From Epiperipatus broadwayi (lineage: Eukaryota; Onychophora; Udeonychophora; Euonychophora; Peripatidae): 64,000 bases of DNA. The notes beneath the pieces are model-generated. The model made no database searches. It was not told the origin of the DNA and worked only from the letters and a program-made list of their open reading frames with translations. This document shows, one piece after another, positions 45,376-56,512 of this stretch. Position 1 is the first letter of the stretch, and every line of letters starts with the position of its first letter. Made by a program: the position numbers and the translations under genes. The DNA lies in NCBI GenBank assembly GCA_028023455.1, contig JAQFVV010000018.1, positions 9,940,771 to 10,004,770 of the forward strand, given 5' to 3'.

Positions 45376-45451
45376 CGATAAAGTGGAATAATTTAAGAAT
45401 AAATATTTTTTTTAAACAATTACGCATGTACGTGTATCATTATATATTGTA

Positions 45452-45985
45452 ACAGTCAAGTTTGTACATTCGCGTAACAGAATTCAGAATCCAAGCAAAA
45501 CAGACCGAAGCTGACCAGACTAGGACTGTGACATCCCAAGTCCGACCACACTTCAACTCGTAAACCAGGACTCTAAGACTCTACAAATGACCACCTTGAA
45601 ATTACACGTAGTATACCTCTTTTCACATGGCCGACATAGGTCACAGAGAAGCAATAAGACTGATAATTAAAAGAGAGGTTCTTAATCGACTAAAATATAT
45701 CACTAATCTAATTTAACTTAATGCATAGTTTTCACATATATGGGCTATAAATAATAATTGGAATTGGATTGAATTAGATCAATAACGAGACAGAGAATGA
45801 AATACATTAAACTAATTATATATTTATTTACAATTGGCATGAAATTGATAAGTTTTACACATTTCAGCGTCGAATGTACACAAACATTGGGTGGATAAGA
45901 GAACACATTCTCTTTTTATATACAATTCAAAATAGCTTTATATAAATAATTTCATTTAATTTTCATACATGGGTTTAACATATGC
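45452..45985 (-). mobile_element. LTR fragment of another Gypsy family next to an antisense gag
   Basis: On plus it starts TGTAACAGTCAAG; on minus it therefore ends CTTGACTGTTACA, an LTR 3' end. CCGACATAGGTCACAGAGAA and ATGACCACCTTGAA recur in diverged form at 59471-59533. The orientation on minus fits the adjoining minus-strand gag, so this may be a deleted antisense element (gag plus 3' LTR). Confidence 0.5.
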
Positions 45986-45989
45986 CTGT

Positions 45990-46400
45990 ATTATGAATTG
46001 CTTTACCACTGTTTCTCTGACAAATTACATGCTTCTAATGTCCTGAATGTGGCTACGTGATGCCTAAAAAAATGCACATATCCCTCTGGTCCATCCTCTT
46101 GAAACTTCTCTCTTATCAATTGGGATCTAATGTTGTCCTGTCTTTCTTCACGCCAGAAAGCTCTCTCCAGGGCTGTCTTGTAATCTAAAAATGTCTACGG
46201 TTGGTGTAGCAATGAGTCCCAATCCATGGCCTGCCCTTCTAGGTGGCAAGATGCTATTATTGTTCTTACCTTGTCTGGTGTTCCATAACACACAAAGTAT
46301 CTTTGCAAACTCCTAAGGTGATCTACGTCTTTTCTTTCTTCCTCCCAAATACTTTTATTCTTATCAACTCCATCTTTATGTGATGTATATATATATTTTT
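45990..46400 (-). pseudogene. gag (capsid) fragment on the opposite strand
   Basis: Minus-strand translation from 46385: EERKDVDHLRSLQRYFVCYG, TPDKVRTIIASCHLEGQAMD, then TFLDYKTALERAFWREERQD, NIRSQLIREKFQEDGPEGYV and FRTLEACNLSEKQ. It aligns with the capsid of element 1 (WESLLPQPKTFQEYKMALKK, QDNIKAQIIGQKF, LEACELSEGQ) and with the gag at 62918-63964. One stop near 46200 and one near 46070 break it. Its direction is opposite to the pol at 47096, so it is not the gag of element 2. Confidence 0.78.
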
Positions 46401-47095
46401 TCTACATGCTAGGTTCCAAACCCCCAAAGCACAGTGCTGCCCCCTTCCCTGACTTCCTTACGCCTTCAATATTTCTTAAGTATATATATTTATAATTTTA
46501 CTGTGGACCGATCGATATTTCACTATGTTATTTCGACTTACTCTTGTTTTCCACCTTTATAAAAGTTCGCTTTGAAAACTAGTACAGATAGACTATTATT
46601 ATATCAAAACCTTTGTTTCAAATTCAGAAATTGTCAAAATGATTATAAAAGTAAAAAGTGTAAAATATATTAAAATCATAGCTACTGTGTGGGTGTAAAT
46701 TAAATATAATTCATTACTCAAATTTCTTTTTAAACGACATTAATATATATATATAAATTATTTTTATCTAGTTATGACATCTTATAGTAATAAGTGACAG
46801 AAAGCCAAATAATTATTGTGTGTCTAATTAAAATGGATTAATTATAAAGTGTTAACCACTTAAACACTCGTTTACTTTTTTCTTTTAAAATATATGTATT
46901 ACTTTTTTTTTTTTTAAAAAAAAAAAAAATCAATTGCGAACAAGAAAAACATTTACGTTCATTATTTACAAAAAAAAAATCCATAACAAACTGAAAGTTT
47001 TTTAAAAACGAGTCTAATCTAAACTGATTACTTTATGAAATGCCTTTATATTCTACACTCAGTTGGTATTTTTCATATAGCCAATAAGAATAAGA
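46401..47095. other. Leader-like AT-rich region before Gypsy element 2 pol
   Basis: No frame recognised; element 2's own gag should be here and is missing. Confidence 0.4.
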
Positions 47096-47640
47096 TTGAT
47101 GCTAGAGCAAGATGGAGACAACCCATCTAAAAAAATAGACAATATATTGAGTCAAATGGAAATAAGTGCGGAAATGAGATGGATTCAAGAAAAAAGGAAA
47201 GTAGACCAAGGAAGAGACATAATATTCAGACAGCAACCAAATTCAAAACACATGGGGAACCTAATTTGTTCGTGGGAGGACCACGTATCGAGTTATGCAT
47301 GCCAAACATGTCCGAAAATACGGATAGCAGCAGAACAGACAAAAGTAGAAGCACTTAGTGATTCAGGGAGTCAGGTCTTTGTAATAACAAAGATTGTATT
47401 ATAAACTCACAAGAGAACAACCAAATATACCTGTTCTACCATTAAAAGCTGTACAAGTGGCGATGGCCAACAACAGAAAGGCCAAGGTTGAACCCAAACA
47501 AATATGGCTGGATGTCAAAATCCAGGGAGTAAGTTGCCCCCATGTATTCCTAATCATGAAAAATTTGATTTGTGATGTCTTATTGGGAACTGACTTTTTA
47601 TACAAATATAAATGCAAGTTGAACTACAAAAGTAGACAAG
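47096..47640 (+). pseudogene. Aspartic protease region, Gypsy element 2
   Basis: The first frame (47096-47404) ends in CPKIRIAAEQTKVEALSDSG, with the catalytic DSG at residues 89-91 (nt 47360). Immediately after, the reading shifts by one frame: a second frame (47394-47891) continues YKLTREQPNIPVLPLKAVQV and MANNRKAKVEPKQIWLDVKI, with the LLGTDFL segment at 47582-47602. The enzyme would mature the Gag-Pol polyprotein; the catalytic motif is intact but the frame is split. Upstream gag is lost. Confidence 0.8.
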
Positions 47641-48650
47641 CCATGTGTAATGGAGAGGTGGTTAAATTCATAATGGATAGCACAGATAGTTCAATAGGGG
47701 CTGTGCAAGTTGCTGATAAACACAATGATGACTTGATAACAGAAAAAATAGACCAGGCAAAGATTGCTTGGGGAGAAGGAAAGGAAATACTAGGAAAGAT
47801 ACTGAAGGAATACAATCAGGTATTTTCAGACAGGCCAGGTGTGATCCCAGGGTTTGAACAAAGGATTCAGGTAAATGAAACAACCATTTAAGGCAAAATC
47901 ATACCCAATTCCTCATCAATATAGGGAGCAGGTGAAGGAGCAGATAGATCAAATGTTGGAATGGGGTATTATATCAAAAAGCTCCTCAGCTTATTGTAAC
48001 CTGATAGTCGTACAGTTATGTCTCGATGCGAGGCAATTGAATAAAGTCGGGGTCCCAGATTGTAACATACCACCACCCATGCAAGAATTGCTTGGGAGAT
48101 TTAAAGGAAAAAAAATTTTTCAACATTTGATCTGACAGCAAGCCATTGGCAGATAAGGCTGCACCCAGAAGATCGTAAGTATACTGCCTTTAGGTATTAT
48201 GGCTGCTTATATCAGTTTAACCGTATGCCATTCGGCCTGATTAACAGTGGGGCCAGTTTACTGCAATGTTTAGACCGGGTATTATCTGATGAGGTCAAGA
48301 AAATAGTTACAATGTATGTGGATGATGTATTGGTGGCATCGGATACTGTGGAAGAACATACCAAAGATGTGGAAATGTTTTTAAGGGAATGTTGGAATAA
48401 AGGGATCAAGGTAAACCTGAAGAAAAGTATGCTCTTTCAAGAGGAAGTTACTTTCTTAGGCCACCTTATAGGATCGCAGGGTGTCCGGCCAGCTATTGAA
48501 GGTTTCCCAGCACCTAGGTCCAAGAAGCAGTTACAGTCCTTTTTGGGTATGTGTAACTTCTACAACCGTTCTCAGGAGCAGTTTCCTCAACATATGGAAC
48601 CACTAGTTAGATTACTGAGAAAATATGTAGTGTGGGAATGAGGCGAAAAG
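47641..48650 (+). pseudogene. Reverse transcriptase, Gypsy element 2
   Basis: The frame 47394-47891 passes from the protease linker (ILKEYNQVFSDRPG) to the start of RT. 47875-48135 carries SYPIPHQYREQVKEQIDQML, EWGIISKSSSAYC and LCLDARQLNK (A/fingers region). A frameshift near 48120 leads to 48225-48641: MPFGLINSGASLLQCLDRVL, catalytic MYVDDVLVAS (YVDD at 48315-48326), KKSMLFQEEVTFLGHLIG, and FLGMCNFYNR (connection to RNase H). Both Asp of the YVDD box are present, unlike element 1. The frameshift at 48120 and a stop at 48639 show it is nonfunctional as it stands. Confidence 0.87.
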
Positions 48651-48910
48651 CAAAGCCAGGCATTTGAGAAGGTGTAGCAAGGGTTCATGAAACATGTAAT
48701 GCTGGCTTTTCCTGATTTTGAGAAACCCTTTGTGGTGCAGACTGACAGCAGCGGGTATGGGCTGGGAGCAACAGTATCACAGACTCAAGAGGATGGTCAG
48801 GTGAAAGTGCTGTATTCCTTAAGTAGGCTGCTCAAGGGTCCTGAGCATCATTACACTGCCACAGAAAAGGAAGCTTTAGCCATTGTTTGGTCATTCCAAA
48901 AACTTCACCA
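48651..48910 (+). pseudogene. RNase H remnant, Gypsy element 2
   Basis: After a stop at 48639-48641 the frame 48687-49064 reads FEKPFVVQTDSSGYGLGATV (first catalytic Asp, D of TDSS), VKVLYSLSRLLKGPEHHYTA, and TEKEALAIVWSFQK (second catalytic Glu). The rest of RNase H, including the TDH box, is missing: the sequence jumps directly to the integrase zinc-binding region. Confidence 0.82.
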
Positions 48911-49863
48911 AATATATGGACACTATGGGGTGTGGAAAACTGAAAAGTGGCTTAGACAGTGGATTTATTGGCCAGGCATACATAAGACTGTTGTGAGGAT
49001 GATCAGCCAAATGACCTTTGTCAAAAAACCAAGCCTGCTAATAGGAATTATGCAGGTCCAATGAGCTCCATAATTCCAAAGAAGCCACGTGAGATGATTG
49101 CAATAAATTATTATGGACCATTGCCGGCCTTTAATAGAAAAAAGTATTTGTTGGTGGTGTCCCATGACTCAAGCAAATACCTGAAACACCATACGTCTCC
49201 TTGAAAAGGAATATTTTATGGTGATGGGAAAACCTCAAAGCATCTCAGATCATGGCACACCATTTATCTCTGGAGAATGGAAAGCTTGGGTTCAGAAGTC
49301 AGGGCTCCAACACATACTGACATCAATTAGGAATCCGCAATCGAACTCATGTGAGCGGGTGATGCATAAGTTGTGTAGGTTGTTTAGGACATACATCCCA
49401 ACTAATCACCAAGGATGGGTTAAAAAGATTCCAGAAATACTGAACTACATAAATTGGGCAGTTAACGAGTCCACAGGGTTTTCTCCTGTGCGGCTCCAGT
49501 TTGGCAAACATGCCCCTAAATTAATCAAGGCCAAAATACCCCAGCCAAAGGAAATGCCAATAAATGTGGAGGAGGACCAAGAGCAGGCTTATCATACACT
49601 TTTGAAGAGGAGTCAGGAAACACACATACACTTGAGGCCTCCGGTTTAAAGTTGGCGATATAGTCATGGTGAAAACCCCACATGTGAGCGAACCGGGGAA
49701 ATTTATCTGTAAGAAATTTTGCAGTTTATATGAGGGACCTTTCCCTATTGTTAAGTGTCAAGGGGATAATGCATTCTGGGTAAATACTGAGCAGGAGGTA
49801 AGGGGATCGTACAATGCTCGTTCCCTCAAGCCCATGCCATTACAAATGGTTCACGATATTTAG
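48911..49863 (+). pseudogene. Integrase, Gypsy element 2
   Basis: LHQIYGHYGVWKTEKWLRQW then IYWPGIHKTVVRMISQ is the HHCC domain; the Cys pair is degraded. After stops and shifts, YLLVVSHDSSKYLK (49150-49185) holds the first core Asp region. 49218-49649 contains SISDHGTPFISGEWK (second Asp) and RNPQSNSCERVMHKL (catalytic Glu). ILNYINWAVNESTGFSPVRL and FGKHAPKLIKAKIPQ follow. A frameshift near 49640 leads to 49666-49863: VSEPGKFICKKFCSLYEGPF and YNARSLKP, the SH3-like C terminus. No chromodomain is seen. The three catalytic acids survive, in broken frames. Confidence 0.85.
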
Positions 49864-49901
49864 GAGCCATTCAAATCCATAGACCGTATTTGAAGGCTTT
49901 T

Positions 49902-49914
49902 GGGAGGGGGGTAT
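49902..49914 (+). promoter_or_regulatory. Polypurine tract, Gypsy element 2
   Basis: GGGAGGGGGGTAT directly before TGCAACAGG at 49915; same layout as 41790-41801. Confidence 0.7.
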
Positions 49915-50192
49915 TGCAACAGGGCAAGTATAATCAAACCGTGTTGTGATAATTAGACAAATAAGTATTCGTATACTTAACATATTATAAAAATATATAT
50001 ATCTTATTACTAACGTATTATTAAAAACATATATTACTTTAGTAACAAAACTAATATTTACAAGTTGATATACAATCAACAGTCATTTGTGTGGTCATAT
50101 TGAATTGATTTAGTTATTTTAATTAAAAAAGAACTCATAAAAGAGGTATGGGGGGTTATACACACTCTGATTTTTTTCTCTTTCTTTTGCCA
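49915..50192 (+). mobile_element. Start of 3' LTR, Gypsy element 2 (unique part)
   Basis: TGCAACAGGGCAAGTATAAT follows the polypurine tract; family LTRs begin TGYAACAG. No counterpart of this 280 bp was found at the left repeat, so the 5' LTR is truncated or the left repeat belongs to another copy. Confidence 0.6.
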
Positions 50193-51449
50193 AACCGAGC
50201 TATACACATCGCTATGTATGTGTGAGTGCGTTTTTGAACCATTAAAAATGAAAATTCACTAAATAAATAAAAAAAAACATTTTGTTTGATAAACTTTTTA
50301 AATATATACATATTAAGTCAACAAAAGAACTATAAATGTCAAGATGGAAGACAGTGATTTTGCAGAACAATGGAAGTAATTATAAAAATCTTGGAATGTT
50401 TAATTTTAATTAAATATTAATTGGAAAGAAAGAGGTGTAAAAAGCTTTTGTGGTGCATTCCAACAAAAGCATATGGAATGAGATTGGAAATATAATTAAA
50501 AATGAATGAAAAGAAAGATAAATTTGGTAATTAAAAAAAAAAGAACTAAGGGTTAGTATAAGTTTGAGAGTGGAAGAAAGCAGACGTTAGACTGATATAA
50601 ATAAGAATCCAGAGATCAATGTTTAGATTGATAAAATATGGTCAGGCTGGGGTAGAAGCTTCAACGTAGGAGGTGTTCAAATCCTTCCCCTGAATGCGTA
50701 GCAGCTGCCAATATCGAGAAGAGACGTCAAGCCCAGAAAATTGCCTCAATAAATAACTATTTTGGATCATCATGAGATGAAGAAAATAAATAAATAAATA
50801 GACTTCAGCCATGGAATCCGAACTTCAAAAAAAAAATTCGTTCATCGACAAAGGACCTGAGATTTCTTTTCACCAGGTGAATTCGATCAATTCCCCGGGG
50901 AAATGCAGGTACTTTTTTTCTATTTGCATATATATGTCACTTTTAGTAAGCTTACTCCACAAAATTGAGAAAACTGTTATTTGACAATTGTGAACTTAAA
51001 ATTTCTTTTCTTTTGCACGAAGAGTTCAAAATTATTTTCTATGGGATTTATTAGTATATAAATTAATCCATAATTAAATCTTCGGTACAAAATACATATT
51101 ATAGTGTATGTGTGTGTGTGGGAGTTTTGGCAAAAAGAGCAAACAAATAAATATGTTTTAAAATGAATGTTTTTTTTTTGTGTTGAGTTTTTTTTTTTTT
51201 AAATAAAAAAAAAAGAGAGAGGGTTAGATCTACTGCTGGTAATTTTACCACCAGCCCTGAGTAGAGCTAGTCCAGGGGCATTTCCATATTGGTATTCCAG
51301 CTATCCCAGCATAATTCTTATAGAAATATAGGATTGGCGCTTGAGGTCATAAAGTGATACTCATAAACATGCTGGGCGATAAAATGGAATAATTTAAGAA
51401 TAAATATTTTTTTTAAACAAATACGCATGTACGTGTATCGTTATATGTC
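50193..51449 (+). repeat. Right direct repeat (LTR-like) flanking Gypsy element 2
   Basis: Matches 44072-45445 throughout, with a deletion near 51138-51150 relative to it. It includes the SINE and tail module. It contiguously follows the 3' LTR start at 49915, supporting an LTR of about 1.5 kb. Confidence 0.8.
50638..50806 (+). repeat. tRNA-derived SINE, copy 2 (inside the right repeat)
   Basis: GGTCAGGCTGGGGTAGAAGC and B box GTGTTCAAATCC, then GCAGCTGCCAATATCGAGAA. It differs from copy 1 at a handful of sites, notably TTCGAA to TTCAAA (a CpG loss) in the B box. Confidence 0.72.
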
Positions 51450-53238
51450 ATACACGCAAACTTTCAAGATTATATATATGTGTGTAAAATATATATGGAA
51501 AACGGGTAGACCCCGTTATATTTAAAGTTTATTTAAATTGTGTCATCTGGATATATTTTAAGTTCATGCCTATAGATTGCTAATTTATGATACATAGGTA
51601 GAAATCACCTATAAGACAGTTGGTCATGCAAACAAGAGAAATATCTATCTATAATTAATTATTAGTAAACAAAATAAACATTTAAATTTATGTAGTAAGT
51701 GCTTAATTAAATGTGTAGGTTCAAAATCTTATCTATTGTTTAAGTCATAACATTCTGACGTCAAGTCTCAGTACACCAAAAAGGGCTAGACTTTATTTAT
51801 CAGTAACAAAGTTATATATTATATATATATTGTGTTGTGCAGTTATATTTCTGTCCCTTTATCAGGCTTTAAACATAATAGATTCTTTAGATTTTAAAAT
51901 ACTAAACGAAAAATATTTTCTGCAAATGTGTGGAAAGGTCAGAAAATTCTTAACACAACCTTCAGTACCCACAAAAAAAAAAATATATACAAATACAAAA
52001 TATTTTATATCATCAACATTAAATGAAAACAGACTTATTTGAAGAAAAAGGTTTAAATTGGAAAGAGTGGCATCAGTATCTTTGGCAGATGGTGTTTTTC
52101 ACTTGTACTGGATGACTCTAAACTCTGACCACTTGGAACAATTCCCACGATGAAGTTACAACAGCAAAGCTCCTGATTTTATAGCAACTACCTTTTGAAT
52201 CCATGAAATCTTTCATTTCAATCACTCCATGTTTGTTTGGGTATCAGGCCTACCAATGGTTAGGCAACCATCACTGATGACTAGAAGGTACTCAGACCCC
52301 TTGACAATTGATTTTAGCAAAATTGCATTATTTGGTTTTTATATATATAGGAAAATTTAATAATTCTATACTGGTTCTTTCAAAGTTTGTGATAGAAGAA
52401 AAAGAAACACTCTTATTTTCAGCTCATATACATATATATACAATGTGTTATAAATAAATTTTACTTTATAAGAAATGCCATCTGATATTTTTCAACTTCT
52501 ATCTTATATTTTAATTAATTTGCATTTTAAAAACTTCATAGAAATTGTGCGATCTTTATAGCTTATAAATGTTTATAAATTTTCTTAAATTTAGTTAGAA
52601 GGAAAGTTTATAAAACTTGAAATAAATAATGCATTTTTTTTATGTACTGCATCTTACTGAATACGTTAATATATAATGCAATTTTCCAAGTTTTTTTTAA
52701 TCAACAGTTTTAAAAATAGATAAAATAGAATCATGATAGATAATATATAAGAAAATTAATGTTCTTATTCAAAATTTTACTTTCAGTCAGATTCCATTTC
52801 TATAAACCTTGTTCAGTTTTTCACATACTATATCAACAAAACTAATATTTTTTTCACTCTTTTTAGACATTTGATAGCTACCATGTGACTTGATTTGCCG
52901 TCGGCTCATCTTTTTTTTTTTCAACTCATGGTTGTAAACTATTGAATTTTCATGTACTGGAAAAAATCTAAGTGTTTGTTTCAAGTATATATGTATGTTT
53001 GAAGATATTTTACTTCATATATTGTTCATTGAACATTTTATTATTTTTTTTTTTTTAAAAAAAAAACCCAAATTCCCTCCCGTATGCATAAATGTATATG
53101 TGCCTATGGATATACACTAAATTGACTAATGTGTTTAGAATACTGGCTGCCTATCTAAACTTTACATAATCCTAGCTGGTTGTTTTAAAATATCTGTTAG
53201 TTATATTTTCAAGGATTGGGCATCACCTTACAATATAT
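51450..53238. other. Anonymous region, no gene recognised
   Basis: A more balanced stretch at 52060-52310 has no open frame. The minus-strand frame at 52787-52984 is K-rich and low complexity. Nothing named. Confidence 0.4.
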
Positions 53239-55348
53239 TGTACCAATCGGAAATGCAAGTGAAGATCGAATCTAACCGCAAAAACAATATCTGCACTACA
53301 AGGGCGCCATCTAGGCATTTGAGCCTAGAAAAATTTATAAAGTAGGCAGATACGCGCTGTTAAGATTCCACTTTATTTAAATATTCCGATCGTTAGCCCA
53401 AGTCACTAGCTCAGTGGAGACGCAGAGATAAAAATCTATATCTTAATTTATATCTTAAATATCAAAGAGTAAAAGCCACTGCCAGAAATTAACATATAAA
53501 AATATTTATTTACGCACATATAAAATAATATTTAAATTTTGAGGAATAAGTTTAACATTTTATATTTTTATATTGATCTTTAATTCTAAATTTAAGTAGA
53601 TTGCAAATAATGAGTTTACTATTTATTTAGAGGGTCGAGTATGAATGGACTACATAGGTCTGCATTTGAAAAGAAAATATTCTTCCCTGATTTAACCTTA
53701 GGCAACAAATTTCGCAATCAACTGGCGCCAATCCATCTGATACATTCATGTATTCAATGTAGCATGATACGACAACACAAAATACTATATTGTCAGGAAT
53801 GTACATCTGAACAATAAGTAGAAATAGAGAAGAGATTGACTCTCCACCAACAGGAATGTGACATCTGTTGGCAAGTAGATCAATAAACAAAAAACTCCAT
53901 AGGAATGGACTGCGGTCTTCTGCCGACTTACAAACCCATCCATAGGCAAACAGAGGGTGGGTGGCGTATATCTATAATCCTGCCTGTAGCGGACCTCATG
54001 CTACATCTACTAATTACACAAATATATCCAATCCATTGAACCAATTCAACTACGAAATGAATAACCTAAGATTACCCTCCCTTAATATAACTTTACAAAC
54101 TATATAGCCATTCACGCCCGACTTAATTTTAACATTTAAATACGTTCGCACAGATTTGTTTAAAAATGTTGGGTATAGATCGATTACATAGATTCCACGG
54201 TCAAAAACATTTCAAAATAAACATAAACGATCAAAATACAAAATTATTGATACCGACAATCGCAGAGGGAAACTTATAAGTAACCCAATAGTATTCACCA
54301 TAAGATACTTGCGTTGTCACCAATAACTTAAAAGACATCCGAATAAATACATTTTAGATACCACCGTAAGGTATCATTATTTATCGAATGTCTATATATT
54401 TTGATCAAATATGAAAACCAAAATATAATTAACCGCAAACGAATCCATGCAAGCGTCTATAAACAACTTAAATTTCATACATTTAAATAATCTTTACAAT
54501 AAGAAAAAAAAATGGGAATGATGTTTATCAATCGGAAAACATATAAAATTAAACATTATTAATTTGATTTAAAAACTTACAAAAGTCAGATAAGAGTCCG
54601 TTTTAACATTTCAGTTGGCTTGTTTATCAATTTGTAAAACTTGATTGATTTTAACAATTGTTTATTTCATATAGCTTATAGTATAAGAGTCCAGGCCTCT
54701 GCTTTCAATTCCTGCGATGCCTCCATTGGAAGGTAATGTTCTGGAGATGGCAATAGCTGGTTCAAGGTATCACAGTCTTTTCATTTTTTTTTTTTTATAG
54801 AGAGTGTGGTATGTGCGTCATACCACATCTCTCAAACACACCACCCTGGAACTCAATATTTTTTCTTTTTATAGTCCTCCTATGGATTCCATGAACAAAA
54901 ACGTCACTGTTCTGTTTTTTCGTTATGGTCCGGGCCTTTATTTGCTTCCATTGGTCAAGCTAAAATCTCTTTCTTCTCTTATCTAACTTTTCATCTGACC
55001 TTTTAATTAAACAGCTTTTAGATAATTAATAAACAATCATTTCCATTTACAGATTACAGGAATTAATTAATACCTGTTTTTATTTTAACTGCCGTTATTT
55101 TTTTATTAAAATATTTTTATATTTCAATCTTGTATTTTTTTATTTTAAAAAAAATACGTTCAAATACTTTTTTTTCTTGTTTATGAAAAAAATATTTTTA
55201 AAGTTTAGCATCCGTGCGAATATATATATTTAACAACATTTTAATTTTAGTGTTAGTTTTTTTTATAGATTTTTAATATATTTATTTTTATTTGCGAACT
55301 TTGTTTTTCTTTTAAATTAATGTAACGACATATTTATATATCGTTACA
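53239..55348 (-). mobile_element. 2.1-kb LTR, copy B (full length)
   Basis: Complement of the solo LTR at 26259-28294 over its whole length. On plus it starts TGTACCAATCGG and ends TATATCGTTACA. Shared blocks in order: GTGAAGATCGAATCTAACCGC, CTAGGCATTTGAGCCTAGAA, GCCACTGCCAGAAATTA, CCCATCCATAGGCAAACAG, GTGCGTCATACCACATCTCT, TTTTTATA (the TATA box complement) and CCATTGGTCAAGCTAA. No target duplication at its ends, so one end has probably been rearranged. Confidence 0.82.
53627..53890 (-). other. Open frame conserved in LTR copies (87+ residues, function unknown)
   Basis: The frame reads IDLLANRCHIPVGGES, VQMYIPDNIVFCVVVSCYIE and MNVSDGLAPVDCEICCLRLN, and stops after HSYSTL. It is also open upstream (about 115 codons in all), but has no ATG before an internal Met in QMYIP. 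The copy at 56897-57160 differs by three residues, and the plus copy at 58408-58683 keeps the same frame and stop. It is in the sense direction of the LTR. On the other strand an equally conserved 58-residue frame has CIQC...CQEC. Not recognised; may be chance in a conserved repeat. Confidence 0.3.
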
Positions 55349-55639
55349 CTTTATTCCGATTATGGATGCCCAAAACGTGGAGCTTTTGATCAATGCCACG
55401 ACCCTGAACCAATGATAAAGGAATTTAATGATATAGTATATAAATTTTTTTTCCTGATTATCCAAACGTTAGAGTTTTTGATCAAAATCAACGGTATAGC
55501 ATTCATTTTTTCTTACTGCTTGCTCAAATAGAGACTAATTATTCTCCGTCCCTAAAAATTGAACATAGCTTTTTTTCAACTTGGTTGGGTGAGACGAGCG
55601 ATAAAGACGCACTTTATCGTTCTCTCTCACTTATCTCTG
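55349..55639 (+). other. Unknown 290-bp spacer between LTR copies
   Basis: One frame reads YGCPKRGAFDQCHDPEPMIK then EFNDIVYKF, with a C-x8-C spacing, and is open for about 40 codons. It might be a captured exon or part of an unknown element. Not recognised. Confidence 0.3.
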
Positions 55640-56512
55640 AAATGAAACGACTGATACCATGAACCAGCAAATGCCACCTCCTGAACATTAGATTAATCTT
55701 GCAATTAAAGACTCCGTGGACATTGACACCAGAAACCGGGAGCTCTGCTACCGTAAGCTATAGGAAATGAACAATTATTAAAATCAATCAAGAACTTTCG
55801 TCAAGTTGTACAATGTAATAAACAAGCCAACTTATTTAAAATGGACTCTTATCTGACTTTTGTAAGTTTTAAATCAAATTAATAATGGTTAAGTTTATAT
55901 CTTTCCCGATTGTTAAAAGAATCATTTCCCTTTTAATATTTTGATTTGTAGTAATATTTTATTGTAGAAATTATTAAATGCATTACATTTAAGTTGTCTA
56001 TAGACGCTTGCATGGATTCGTTTGCGGTTAATTAGATTTTGGTTTTCATATTTGATCAAAATATATAGACATTCGACAAATAATGATACCTTACGGTGAG
56101 TATCTAAAATGTATTTATTCGGATGTCTTTTAAGTTATTGGTGACAACGCAAGTATCTTATGGTGAATACTATTGGGTTACTTATAAGTTTCCCTCTGCG
56201 ATTGTTGGTATCAATAATTTTGTATTTTGATCGTTTATGTTCATTTTGAAATGTTTTTGACCGTGGAATCTGTGTAATCGATCTATACCCAACATTTTTA
56301 AACAAATCTGTGCGAACGTATATAAATGTTAAAATTAAGTCGGGCGTGAATGGCTATATAGTTTGTAAAGTTATATTAAGGGAGGGTAATCTTAGGTTAT
56401 TCATTTCGTAGTTGAATTGGTTCAATGGATTGGATATATTTGTGTAATTAGTAGATGTAGTATGAGGTCCGCTACAGGCAGGATTATAGATATACGCCAC
56501 ACACCCTCTGTT
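55640..56512 (+). mobile_element. LTR copy C (partial, same orientation as 26259)
   Basis: Runs from GACTGATACCATGAACCAGC through CTGCTACCGTAAGCTATAGG and GTCGGGCGTGAATGGC to CCACACACCCTCTGTTTG, where copy D starts abruptly. It lacks U3 and the distal half. Confidence 0.8.

Larger units (their letters stand above)
44072..45445 (+). repeat. Left direct repeat (LTR-like) flanking Gypsy element 2
   Basis: Over about 1.36 kb it matches 50193-51449 almost base for base: ATGTGTGAGTGCGTTTTTGA, AAGATGGAAGACAGTGATTT, the SINE, CAAAGGACCTGAGATTTCTT, and the tail module with GGGCGATAAA. The right copy lacks about 120 bp around 45010-45150. Homology ends near GTGTATC.TTATAT, where the left copy runs into TGTAACAGTCAAG. 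The pair brackets a Gypsy pol, so they are most simply its LTRs or large parts of them, although the pol's own 3' LTR start (49915) is not found in the left copy. Confidence 0.8.

Noticed and set aside
47399-47883. Several minus-strand frames over protease/RT of Gypsy element 2
   Set aside because: Shadows of the pol coding strand, which has clear protease and RT motifs.
53230-55352. Target-site duplication for LTR copy B
   Set aside because: Flanks (CAATAT before, CTTTA after) do not match; no duplication can be claimed.
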